DNA of 64,000 nucleotides from Natrinema gelatinilyticum (GTDB taxonomy: Archaea; Halobacteriota; Halobacteria; Halobacteriales; Natrialbaceae). A program made the position numbers and the translations under genes. The stretch covers positions 62,001 to 126,000 of the forward strand of contig NZ_CP100756.1 of assembly GCF_024266705.1 (NCBI RefSeq), written 5' to 3'. Positions 36,523 through 44,897 of this stretch are shown in pieces. The notes under the pieces were generated by a model, which was not told the origin of the DNA, did not search any database, and saw only the letters and a list, made by a program, of their open reading frames with translations. Numbering within the stretch: position 1 is the stretch's first letter; every line of letters starts with the position of its first letter.

Positions 36523-36806
36523 TCGTCTATCGGTCGATTCGTCCGGACCGACGTGAACGTTGCGCCCTCCGTGTCGTCACCAGGTGTCACTCTCTGCTTA
36601 ACGTGATGGTCACCGATGTTGTCAATCTCGATTCTGTCGTCGAACTCCGGAAACGGAAGGGCGGTCGACGCGGACACGGACCGGGAAGTCCCACGGAACG
36701 TATCGGTCTGTCGACAGTGTCACGGTTGCCTCCGGTCGTTCGCACGCTCTAGATATAGAGTCTCTCGTGCGTGCAGTACGATAGTTCGAGACGGCCGCCT
36801 GAGCGT

Positions 36807-37136
36807 TCAGTTGTACTCCCGCCAGCGATGGCCGCACTCGGTGCATTTGAAAAAGCGCGTTGGCGGTTCGTCGGCAGAGGCGGTCTGTTTGAGGGTGTAC
36901 CACGCCTCTTGATTCCCACACTCGTCACAGACGACGTCGGTCGCCTTCGGTTTCCCCTCGAAATTCGCATTCTCGTCGGACTCGATCACGTCGTCGTCGG
37001 TCTGCGATTCCGTCGTGACGAACGCGTCTTCTCGTTCGCGATCCCGCTCCCTCGAGGCTCCGCAATCGTCGTTCGTACAGACCATGCGATCGCCCTTCGC
37101 TTTCATCATCGAACCGCATTCTTCGCAAAACTGCAT
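36807..37136 (-). CDS. Transcription factor S (TFS)
   Basis: An archaeal relative of TFIIS/RPB9 that stimulates RNA cleavage by backtracked RNA polymerase. It has an N-terminal zinc ribbon (CEECGSMM ... CTNDDCG) and a C-terminal ribbon (CDECGNQEAWY ... CTECGHRWREYN) whose loop carries the DE-type acidic residues in the ADEPPTRFFKC segment. Length 109 is typical. Confidence 0.95.
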   Translation of the reverse strand: MQFCEECGSMMKAKGDRMVCTNDDCGASRERDREREDAFVTTESQTDDDVIESDENANFEGKPKATDVVCDECGNQEAWYTLKQTASADEPPTRFFKCTECGHRWREYN

Positions 37137-37423
37137 ACCAGCTGTCTACGAACTCGAGACGCAAAAATACACCACTCCCGGCTGCGGGACCTGACGACAG
37201 TTTTCGGGCGCGTCTCCGTCTCTCGATCGACCCGAGCTGGCTCACGTACTGCTGATCGCCGCGAGCGAATTCCCGTGCCTCTCCGATCGGTGCAGGAGGA
37301 GTTCGCCTCAGGAGTCCTCGAGTAGCGTGTCTCCGAGGACGGACAGTTCGCATCCCGGAACGTCCTCACGGCCGCCACGGCAAGGATTTCTGCTGTCTCT
37401 CCCTTACGCGCCACGTTCTCTCC

Positions 37424-38404
37424 TCACGCTCCATCACCGCTCACCCGTGCCCCGGACTCGGCCGGTTCCGTGAGAACGACCCGACCGTCGAGTCCGCGGT
37501 CGGCGAGTGCATCGCGGGCACTGGCTTCGGCCTCGTCGGCGTGAGCCGCATCGGTCACGCCGTACACGACCGGCCCCCAGGACGATTGTCCGATCCCGGA
37601 GAGGACCGGACAGTCCTCGAGGGCTTCCACGAGTTCCCCCGCGGGCGGCCGGAAGACGCCGCCCTGTGCGTCGGCGTACCAGGCACCGTTTTTGCGGCCG
37701 ATTTCGGCAATCGCGTCCCCGAATGCCTCGAGTCGGCCCGCGGCGGCGGCCGGGAGGAGCTTGCGGGTTACGACGCCAGCGATTTCGTCGGCCACGGCGG
37801 GATCGGCTCGGTCGACGACGGCGCGCATGCTCGCATCCTCGTCGTCGCCGCTACGGCCGGGTTCCGCGTCGGGGACGACGACGAGAAATCGCCACTCCGT
37901 CGGCAGATCGTGGCGGGCGACGATCGGCGGGACCGTCCAGTTGCCCTCCGCGGGTGGCTCCGTCGTAAATCGATTCGTCGGGTGCCCGGCGTCGACGACG
38001 AACCCGCCACGTTCGAACGTCGCGACGCCGACGCCGCTGCGCCCTCCCCGACCGATCGCGGGTGCGTGGTCTCGTACTCGAGGGCGGCGACCGTGTGCGC
38101 GTGCCGTCGCAGCGAGGACGGCGAGCGCGAGTTGTGTTCCGCTTCCCAGACCCACGTGCCGTGGGAGGGACTCCACGAGCGCGATCGTAACGCCGGAGAC
38201 GTCGAGGACATCGACGGCGCGGGTCGCGTACTCCTGAACCAGCGGATCGTCAGCGGTGACGGTGGCGGAAGGTTCGGCGGTAACGGTGACTCGCGGCGCA
38301 GTGAGACCGACGCCGATTCCACCGTAGAGTCGCTCTCGAGCGAGCGACAGGTTCTGAAAGCCGACGTGGAGTCGCGCACCAGCGCTAACAGTGGCGGTCG
38401 CCAT
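37424..38404 (-). CDS. Beta-ribofuranosylaminobenzene 5'-phosphate synthase family protein
   Basis: A GHMP-kinase-fold protein of the family that in methanogens joins p-aminobenzoate to PRPP for methanopterin synthesis. In haloarchaea, which lack methanogenesis, the product probably serves a pterin/folate-type cofactor, which is inference. The ATG at 38404 gives MATATVSAGARLHVGF. The GHMP loop is PRHVGLGSGTQLAL, and other segments are GIGVGLTAPRV, RSGVGVATFERGGFVVDAG and PVLSGIGQSSWGPVVYG. The frame is open nine codons further up. No cofactor genes are adjacent. Confidence 0.88.
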   Translation of the reverse strand: MATATVSAGARLHVGFQNLSLARERLYGGIGVGLTAPRVTVTAEPSATVTADDPLVQEYATRAVDVLDVSGVTIALVESLPRHVGLGSGTQLALAVLAATARAHGRRPRVRDHAPAIGRGGRSGVGVATFERGGFVVDAGHPTNRFTTEPPAEGNWTVPPIVARHDLPTEWRFLVVVPDAEPGRSGDDEDASMRAVVDRADPAVADEIAGVVTRKLLPAAAAGRLEAFGDAIAEIGRKNGAWYADAQGGVFRPPAGELVEALEDCPVLSGIGQSSWGPVVYGVTDAAHADEAEASARDALADRGLDGRVVLTEPAESGARVSGDGA

Positions 38405-38633
38405 ATCGCCGCGTAAGGGGTGGGCCGTCAAGGGGATTTCGACGGTGGCAACGGGGAGAGGGACCGATCACGTCGTAGGATCAGTACGAAGCGTGAACCG
38501 CTTCGGGGTCACGCCCCGAGGCACTCGCCTTGCTTATCTGTAGAGACCGACCGACGACAGGGTGACGACTCACGGCCGCTCCGACGCAAGAAACGAAATG
38601 CAACGCTCGATTCACTCACACGCCTGACCCTCG

Positions 38634-39176
38634 ATAGCCGCTCGAGGGTATCGTCGTGGCGAACGGCCGAACGACGGAGCGGGTGGCCCGAGCGCATCCG
38701 ATGGTCGACAGGGTCTGTGTCGACAACCACAGGACTGATCCTGGATCGGTCAGAAATATGGGGCAAGCGAAGCTAACAGTGAAATATTGCTGTTCACCGA
38801 CGCCGATACGGTCGTTCCGGCGAAGTGGATTCGACGTCACTGGCGTCATTACGCCACCCCGTCAGTCCTCGGTGTCGACGGGCCGCTACGACCGCTCGGG
38901 GACGGACTCCGACACCGAGCGTACTTCACGTCCTCTCTAACTGGTGGTATCGGGCGTGCTGGCTGCTCGGCTTCGTTCAGCAACCGGGCTCGAAGATACC
39001 GATCTTTTGCTCCGGGTACACCGCGACGGGACCGTCGTATAGGACCACCCCGTCCCGTCACCACGTCGGCCCGCCGCCAGCGACGGATCGACTACGGACT
39101 GCTCTTCGTGACGTATCTTGTCGGCTCCCTCGAGTACGCGTTGCCCGGTCGCTCACCGTCTGGAAACTCCTTGTGA
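38634..39176 (+). pseudogene. Family 2 glycosyltransferase, frameshifted remnant
   Basis: Pieces in three frames read in order as one GT2 enzyme. GIVVANGRTTERVARAHP with VDRVCVDN and TDPGSVRNMGQA lies in the first frame (38634-38785). ANSEILLFTDADTVVPAKW, then PSVLGVDGPLRPLGDGLRHR, with the donor-site DAD motif, lies in the second (about 38787-38945). SNWWYRACWLLGFVQQPGS lies in the third (about 38937-38995), and YGLLFVTYLVGSLEYALPG is a hydrophobic tail near 39100-39160. At least two frameshifts and loss of the acceptor region and N-terminus mark it as a pseudogene. It lies just before ilvD. Confidence 0.75.
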
Positions 39177-39232
39177 CGGATCGATATCGAAGCGAACGTG
39201 ACCCGCACGATCGGTTGACCAAGAGAGGGTGA

Positions 39233-39239
39233 CTTATAT
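39233..39239 (+). promoter_or_regulatory. TATA box of ilvD
   Basis: CTTATAT, centred 26 bases before the ilvD ATG at 39262. This is the ideal spacing for a leaderless archaeal transcript. Confidence 0.65.
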
Positions 39240-39261
39240 CCTTTCGAAGTAAGGTCAGACC

Positions 39262-40989
39262 ATGAGCAGCGACAGCGAGTTCGACTACGGAAAAGACGAA
39301 CGGTTGCGGAGTCGCGAAGTGACGGAGGGCCCTGACAAGGCCCCACACAGAGCGATGTTCCGCGCGATGGGCTTTGACGACGAGGATTTCGGCGCACCGA
39401 TGATCGGTGTGCCGAACCCTGCGGCCGACATCACGCCGTGTAACGTCCACCTGGACGACGTCGCCGAATCCGCGCTCGAGGGGGTCGACGAGTCCGGCGG
39501 CATGCCGATCGAGTTTGGCACGATCACCATCTCCGACGCCATCTCGATGGGGACGGAAGGGATGAAAGCGTCACTGATTTCTCGAGAGCTCATCGCCGAT
39601 TCCGTCGAACTGGTCTCGTTTGGCGAGCGGATGGACGGACTGGTCACCATCGGCGGCTGTGACAAGAACATGCCCGGCATGATGATGGCGTCTATCCGGA
39701 CGGACCTCCCCAGCGTCTTCTGTTACGGTGGTTCCATCATGCCCGGCGAACACGAAGGCAGGGAAATCACCGTCCAGAACATCTTCGAGGGCGTCGGTGC
39801 CGTCGCGGACGGGGAGATGACGGACGAGGAACTCGACGAGATGGAACGGAACGCCTGTCCTGGTGCCGGTTCCTGTGGCGGCATGTTCACCGCCAACACG
39901 ATGGCCTCGATTTCGGAAGCGATCGGTTTCGCGCCGCTCGGAAGCGCCAGTCCGCCCGCCGAAGACGAATCGCGCTACGCAGTCGCTCGCGAGGCGGGCG
40001 AACTCGCCGTCGAAGCCGTCCAGAAGCAACGCAAGCCCTCCGACTTCATACGCAAGGAATCGTTCGAAAACGCCATCGCGCTCCAGGTCGCGATCGGCGG
40101 CTCGACCAACGCCGTTTTGCACCTGCTGGCGATGGCCGCCGAAGCCGGCGTCGACCTCTCGATCGAGGAGTTCGACGAGATCAGCCGACGGACCCCGAAG
40201 ATCGCCGATCTCCAGCCCGGCGGGACGCGGGTCATGCAGGACCTCCACGAGGTCGGTGGGGTCCCGGTGGTCCTCAACGCCCTCTACGAGACAGATCTAC
40301 TCCACGGCGGCGCGCTAACGGTCACGGGCAACTCGATCGGTGCGGAACTCGAGCGACTCGACCCGCCCTCGATCGAGGAGCTCGACGCGGACTTCCTCTA
40401 CACCGTCGACGAGCCGAAAAACGAGCAGGGCGCCATCCGTATTCTGACCGGGAACCTCGCGCCCGAGGGTGCCGTCCTCAAGGTGACCGGCGACGACGAC
40501 CTCCATCATGAAGGACCCGTCCGCGTCTTCGAGGAAGAGGAAAACGCCATGGAGTACGTACAGGAGGGACACGTCGAGAGCGGTGACGTCATCGTCATCC
40601 GAAACGAGGGCCCGCAGGGTGGCCCCGGGATGCGCGAGATGTTGGGCGTCACCAGCGCGGTCGCCGGTCAGGGCCACGCCGAAGACGTCGCGCTCATCAC
40701 CGATGGTCGATTCTCCGGCGCCACGAGGGGATTCTCGATCGGCCACGTCGCGCCCGAGGCGTTCGCGGGCGGTCCCATCGGCCTCATCGAAGACGGGGAC
40801 GTGGTTACCATCGACATCGAAGAGCGCACCCTCGAGGTCGACGTCGACGATGGCGAACTCGAGGCCCGACGCGAGGATTGGGAACGACCCGAGCCCAACT
40901 ACCGGAACGGGGTCCTGGCCAAGTTCGGCCGCGACTTCGGGTCGGCCGCGAACGGTGCGGTGACCAACCCCGGCGTCAGCGACGAGTAA
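39262..40989 (+). CDS. ilvD: Dihydroxy-acid dehydratase
   Basis: Dehydrates 2,3-dihydroxy-isovalerate and -methylvalerate in valine, leucine and isoleucine synthesis, using an iron-sulfur cluster. The cluster cysteines are in the conserved blocks PCNVHL, GGCDKNMPGMMMA and CPGAGSCGGMFTANTM. Further family segments are GGSTNAVLHLLA, VTGDDDLHHEGPVRVFE, RNEGPQGGPGMREM, and the C-terminal TDGRFSGATRGFSIGHVAPEA. Length 575 is normal. It is transcribed alone with its own TATA box. It links to the LeuA/CimA gene at 6.5 kb by pathway only. Confidence 0.97.
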   Translation: MSSDSEFDYGKDERLRSREVTEGPDKAPHRAMFRAMGFDDEDFGAPMIGVPNPAADITPCNVHLDDVAESALEGVDESGGMPIEFGTITISDAISMGTEGMKASLISRELIADSVELVSFGERMDGLVTIGGCDKNMPGMMMASIRTDLPSVFCYGGSIMPGEHEGREITVQNIFEGVGAVADGEMTDEELDEMERNACPGAGSCGGMFTANTMASISEAIGFAPLGSASPPAEDESRYAVAREAGELAVEAVQKQRKPSDFIRKESFENAIALQVAIGGSTNAVLHLLAMAAEAGVDLSIEEFDEISRRTPKIADLQPGGTRVMQDLHEVGGVPVVLNALYETDLLHGGALTVTGNSIGAELERLDPPSIEELDADFLYTVDEPKNEQGAIRILTGNLAPEGAVLKVTGDDDLHHEGPVRVFEEEENAMEYVQEGHVESGDVIVIRNEGPQGGPGMREMLGVTSAVAGQGHAEDVALITDGRFSGATRGFSIGHVAPEAFAGGPIGLIEDGDVVTIDIEERTLEVDVDDGELEARREDWERPEPNYRNGVLAKFGRDFGSAANGAVTNPGVSDE

Positions 40990-41115
40990 GCGGGCGGACG
41001 CGCGTCGATTCGATACCGGACCGACGATACGTCGCCACCGAACGACGAGCCTTCCCTTCGATTTCCTGCACGAATCTTTCCGGTCCGTGTGACCGAATAG
41101 CAGATAGACCGCTCT

Positions 41116-41274
41116 ATGTGTAAATACTGTCTCCAGTGCGAGTGGAATATTAGCACGACCGATGGGTTTACCGAAAAAGAGGTGTCCGAGAAAGCGATCG
41201 AACACTTCGTCGAAACGGGACACACGGTCGATTCGCTCCGACTTCCACCACCGCCATCGATACTCCAGAATTAA
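41116..41274 (+). CDS. Small CxxC zinc-finger-like protein, 52 residues
   Basis: A short open frame in an otherwise empty 400-bp gap, starting MCKYCLQCEWNISTTDGFTE. It has a CxxCxxC cluster at residues 2-8 and a charged helix (KEVSEKAIEHFVETGH), followed by a proline-rich tail ending SILQN. The H in HFVETGH could complete a metal site. Composition is typical of haloarchaeal coding sequence and distinct from the shadow frames around it. Function unknown. Confidence 0.6.
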   Translation: MCKYCLQCEWNISTTDGFTEKEVSEKAIEHFVETGHTVDSLRLPPPPSILQN

Positions 41275-41389
41275 GCCGAGACTGAGGGCCGGCCATCAGT
41301 GCGTGAACCCGATCAGTGCCCGCATCGTCCCGTCGGTTCGTTTCGAACCGCTCGACGCAACGCATGGGGCGAACGGCCGACCGACCTCG

Positions 41390-41821
41390 TTAGCCTCGCT
41401 GCTCGAGGATTCGATCGATGATCAGTCGCGTCGACAGCAGTTCGCCCTCGCCGGTCGACTCTCGGGGGCTCGCCCGGCGAACCTCGCAGTCGATGCCGCG
41501 TCGGTCGAGTTCGGCCACGATGGCCTCGTCATCGTGGTGCTGGTCGTGGCCCAGCGCGATCACGTCGGGATCGATCTCCTCTATCGGAACGAAGATGTCC
41601 TCCTCGTGGCCCAGTAGGGCTTCGTCCACGGTCTCGAGCGCGTTGACGACGTCTCGGCGCTGCGTCGCCGGACAGATCGGTGCCGACTTGTGATCGACGT
41701 TCGCCTTCCGCGCGACGATCACGTACAGTTCGTCACCCATCGCCGCGGCCTCCTCGAGGTAGTGAACGTGACCCGGATGGAGGATGTCGAAGGTCCCTTG
41801 GGCGATGACTGTCCGTGTCAT
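41390..41821 (-). CDS. ribL: FAD synthase (archaeal RibL-type adenylyltransferase)
   Basis: Adenylylates FMN to FAD. The cytidylyltransferase-like fold is evident: [19 protein letters not shown] (with the HxGH motif), [20 protein letters not shown], the [10 protein letters not shown] block, and the C-terminal [10 protein letters not shown] corresponding to the ISTTxII motif. The ATG at 41821 gives [12 protein letters not shown], the family start; the frame is open 13 codons upstream. The JAMM-protease gene lies 100 bp upstream on the same strand. Confidence 0.9.
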   Translation of the reverse strand: MTRTVIAQGTFDILHPGHVHYLEEAAAMGDELYVIVARKANVDHKSAPICPATQRRDVVNALETVDEALLGHEEDIFVPIEEIDPDVIALGHDQHHDDEAIVAELDRRGIDCEVRRASPRESTGEGELLSTRLIIDRILEQRG

Positions 41822-41921
41822 GCGGTCCTCGCGTTCGGCGTCGCGGTTTGCAGTTTGCACGTCGGTTCGGTCGCCGTTCGTCCGGTAATCACTGGAAGCA
41901 TCGTCTCGGGAATCGCAAATC

Positions 41922-42419
41922 TCATCGTCGCAGTTCCTCGTCGATATCCGCCTGTGTGAAATCGAAGAAGTCCTCCGTCTCGGGCAGATTGACGTCGATC
42001 ACGCTCAGCTGCGTCGGCTTTCCCTGCGAATCGAACGCCTGCCAGTCCGTTCGGCGGTAGGGCGCGCCGATGATGACGTGGATGCTCCCTCGGCCGAAAG
42101 TGTCCAGATCCGCGTCGCTCGGGCTAATCACGCCATTGGGATGGGAGTGAATGCTTCCCAGCGCCTTCACGTCGTTCGGAATTTGATTCGTCTTGACGGT
42201 CGCGCTGACGCTATTGGACTCGGTGCCGGGCACCACGAGGACATCAGTGATGACTAACCCGTCCCGGTCCACTCCCAGGCGGTCGGCCTCGGTCCCTCGG
42301 AGAAAGCCCATGTACTCGTTCGGATGCGTCGCCTCCGAGGACTCGAGGGCGAACTCGAGGGTTTCCTCGGCGATTCCGAGGATCTCGCTCGAGCGAAACA
42401 GCGCGTCGAACAGCCCCAT
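41922..42419 (-). CDS. JAMM/MPN (Mov34-type) metallopeptidase
   Basis: A zinc peptidase of the family that removes ubiquitin-like modifiers, in haloarchaea the SAMP proteins; assignment to SAMP cleavage here is inference. The JAMM motif is complete: the upstream glutamate in NEYMGFL, then [16 protein letters not shown] with H-x-H-x7-S-x2-D. The ATG at 42419 gives [16 protein letters not shown]. Length 165 residues. The frame is open 19 codons upstream. It is divergent from the RecJ-like gene and precedes ribL. Confidence 0.92.
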   Translation of the reverse strand: MGLFDALFRSSEILGIAEETLEFALESSEATHPNEYMGFLRGTEADRLGVDRDGLVITDVLVVPGTESNSVSATVKTNQIPNDVKALGSIHSHPNGVISPSDADLDTFGRGSIHVIIGAPYRRTDWQAFDSQGKPTQLSVIDVNLPETEDFFDFTQADIDEELRR

Positions 42420-42676
42420 ACACCCACTTCCGGCCTTGCGGTTGCTAAACGTTCCGATGCGCGCGTTATCGTACACCGGTGGCTACAGCCCGTCTCGCTA
42501 CCGGGAAGAGCCGAATCGCCGTCGGATCGAAACGACGTGCTGTCAGGAATCGCAGAAATGCTCGCCAGTGTGAAGCGACTCGACCACGCTGACGGATACC
42601 CGCTACCGTGGCGACTCGAGACGACATCCCTTCTTGACAAGGGTTATACGCGACCACCCCCAAACGGCGAAATAAG

Positions 42677-44581
42677 ATGACGCGTGACTCCGCCGGGGAA
42701 CCCGGCGCAGACGACGGGGATTCCGTCGTCTACGATCTCGCCCCCGATTGTACCGCCGAAGACGTCGAACAGGGCCGCCCATATCTATCCGAGATCAACG
42801 GTATCGTCGACTACGGTGTCTTCGTCGATCTCTCCGACTCAGTCTCAGGTCTCGTCCACGAATCCGTCCTTACGGGAACGTACGGCGTCGGCGACGAACT
42901 CGTCGTCGAACTCGAGTCCATCCGCGAAAACGGCGATATGGCTTTCGAACCGGTCGACATCGACGAGTACGAACTCGAGGAAGTCGATCACGATTACTCG
43001 CTGACCGGCACCCACCGTCTCGAGAGCAACCTCGGCGAGCAAATCCACGTCGAAGGAGAGGTCACGCAGGTCAAACAGACCGGCGGCCCGACGATCTTCC
43101 ACGTCGCCGATGAGAACGGCGTCGTTCCTTGCGCCGCCTTCGAAGAGGCGGGCGTCCGCGCGTATCCGACGATCGAGGTCGGCGATGTCGTCCGCGTGAC
43201 GGGTATGCCGGAACACCGCGAAGGGTCGGTACAGATCGAAGTCGACGGTCTCTCGAAACTCGAGGGCGACGACGCTGACGAGGCCCGCGAGCGCCTCGAC
43301 GACGCGCTCGAAGCTCGCGCCGAACCACACGACGTCGCGCCGCTGATCGACTGGCCGGCCTTCGAAAAGCTCCGCCCGAACCTCGAGGAGGTCGCTCGAC
43401 TGCTCCGCCGTACCGTCCTCGAGGGGCGCCCGATCCGGGTGCGCCACCACGCCGACGGCGACGGAATGTGCGCCGCCGTCCCCGTCCAGATCGCTCTGGA
43501 GCGGTTCATCGCCGATGTCCACGAGGACGAAGACGCACCGCGCCACCTCATCAAGCGGCTTCCAGCGAAGGCGCCGTTCTACGAAATGGAGGATGCGACG
43601 CGGGACCTCAACTTCGCGCTCGAGGACCGTGAGAAACACGGCCAGCAACTCCCGCTGTTGCTCATGCTGGACAACGGTTCGACGGCGGAGGACGTCCCGG
43701 CTTACGAGACGCTGGCCCACTACGACATCCCGATCGTCGCGATCGATCACCACCATCCCGATCCCGAGGCAGTGGGCGACTTGCTCGATGCCCACGTGAA
43801 TCCGTACCTCCACGACGAGGATTACCGGATCACGACGGGGATGCTCTGCGTCGAACTCGCGCGGATGATCTATCCTGAGCTTACCGAGGATCTCCGCCAC
43901 ATTCCAGCCGTTGCAGGCCTATCGGACCGGTCGAAGGCCGACGCGATGGACGACTACATCGAACTCGCCGCCGCCGAAGGCTACGACGAGGATCGCCTGC
44001 AGGACGTCAGCGAGGCGCTCGATTACGCCGCCTTCTGGCTGCGGTACAACTCCGGCGATCAGCTGATTCAGGATCTGCTCGAACTCGACAGCGACGACGG
44101 AGCGCGCCATCGAGAACTCGTCTCGTTCTTCGCCGACCGCGCCCGCGAGGAAGTCGACGAGCAACTCGAGGCCGCGATGCCCCATCTCGAACACGAGACG
44201 TTGGACAACGGGGCACACCTCTACCGGATCGACGTCGAGAACTATGCCCACCGATTCACCTACCCCGCGCCGGGGAAAACCACCGGTGAAATCCACGACC
44301 GAAAAATCGAAGAGACGGGCGATCCGGTCATCACGGTCGGGTACGGTCCGGACTTCGCCGTGTTACGGAGCGATGGCGTCCGACTCGACATCCCCACGAT
44401 GGTCTCCGAACTCGAGGCCGAAATCGCAGGCGGTGGCGTCTCCGGCGGCGGCCACCTCGTCGTCGGGTCAATCAAATTCGTCGGCGGCAAGCGCGAAGAG
44501 GTAATCGACGCCCTAGTCGAGAAGATGGCCGAGGCCGACATCGACGAAGCTCTCTCGAGTGCGGCACCGATCGACGACTGA
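42677..44581 (+). CDS. DHH-family RecJ-like phosphoesterase with S1/OB domains
   Basis: A single-strand-specific nuclease or phosphodiesterase relevant to DNA repair or nucleotide turnover. Residues about 35-95 are an S1-like domain (LSEINGIVDYGVFVDLSDSV). About 120-200 are an OB-type nucleic-acid binding domain (IHVEGEVTQVKQTGGPTIF). The DHH domain has RHHADGDGMCA, the aspartate in MLDNGST and AIDHHHPDP. The DHHA1 domain at the C-terminus carries GGGVSGGGHLVVGS. Length 634 matches haloarchaeal RecJ-like proteins. A TATA-like GTTATACG lies about 30 bases upstream. Confidence 0.92.
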   Translation: MTRDSAGEPGADDGDSVVYDLAPDCTAEDVEQGRPYLSEINGIVDYGVFVDLSDSVSGLVHESVLTGTYGVGDELVVELESIRENGDMAFEPVDIDEYELEEVDHDYSLTGTHRLESNLGEQIHVEGEVTQVKQTGGPTIFHVADENGVVPCAAFEEAGVRAYPTIEVGDVVRVTGMPEHREGSVQIEVDGLSKLEGDDADEARERLDDALEARAEPHDVAPLIDWPAFEKLRPNLEEVARLLRRTVLEGRPIRVRHHADGDGMCAAVPVQIALERFIADVHEDEDAPRHLIKRLPAKAPFYEMEDATRDLNFALEDREKHGQQLPLLLMLDNGSTAEDVPAYETLAHYDIPIVAIDHHHPDPEAVGDLLDAHVNPYLHDEDYRITTGMLCVELARMIYPELTEDLRHIPAVAGLSDRSKADAMDDYIELAAAEGYDEDRLQDVSEALDYAAFWLRYNSGDQLIQDLLELDSDDGARHRELVSFFADRAREEVDEQLEAAMPHLEHETLDNGAHLYRIDVENYAHRFTYPAPGKTTGEIHDRKIEETGDPVITVGYGPDFAVLRSDGVRLDIPTMVSELEAEIAGGGVSGGGHLVVGSIKFVGGKREEVIDALVEKMAEADIDEALSSAAPIDD

Positions 44582-44897
44582 AGCTGACCTTTTTACGCCG
44601 TTTCGGACGGTTTCGGTAGTTCGTTGCGCAAGCCGTTGCTACGGGGACGACGTTCGAAGCGAAGACCCGTACACCAGAACCGGGCGGATGACGACCGCCC
44701 GCGTCTCGTAGACGCGAGTGTCCGTTACGGCCGGCCGATTTCGGATCGGAGAGATCGGTTCATCGCGACCGGGTTGGTTCGTGCTCACGTGTGCCGGTTC
44801 CTTCGTTCGAGCCGGATTACAGCACGGTCTTCAGTAGCCATTACAATTATCTTCAGTAGTAAATTTTTTGTGTGGTCGGCCTGATTTCCACGTTGTA
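44582..44897. other. Intergenic region before the GH97 gene
   Basis: A T run shortly after the RecJ-like stop (CTTTTTACG, about 44589) may terminate that gene. An AAATTTTTTG box near 44861-44870 lies about 30 bases before the GH97 ATG. Nothing else is seen; the open plus frame here is arginine-rich shadow. Confidence 0.45.
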
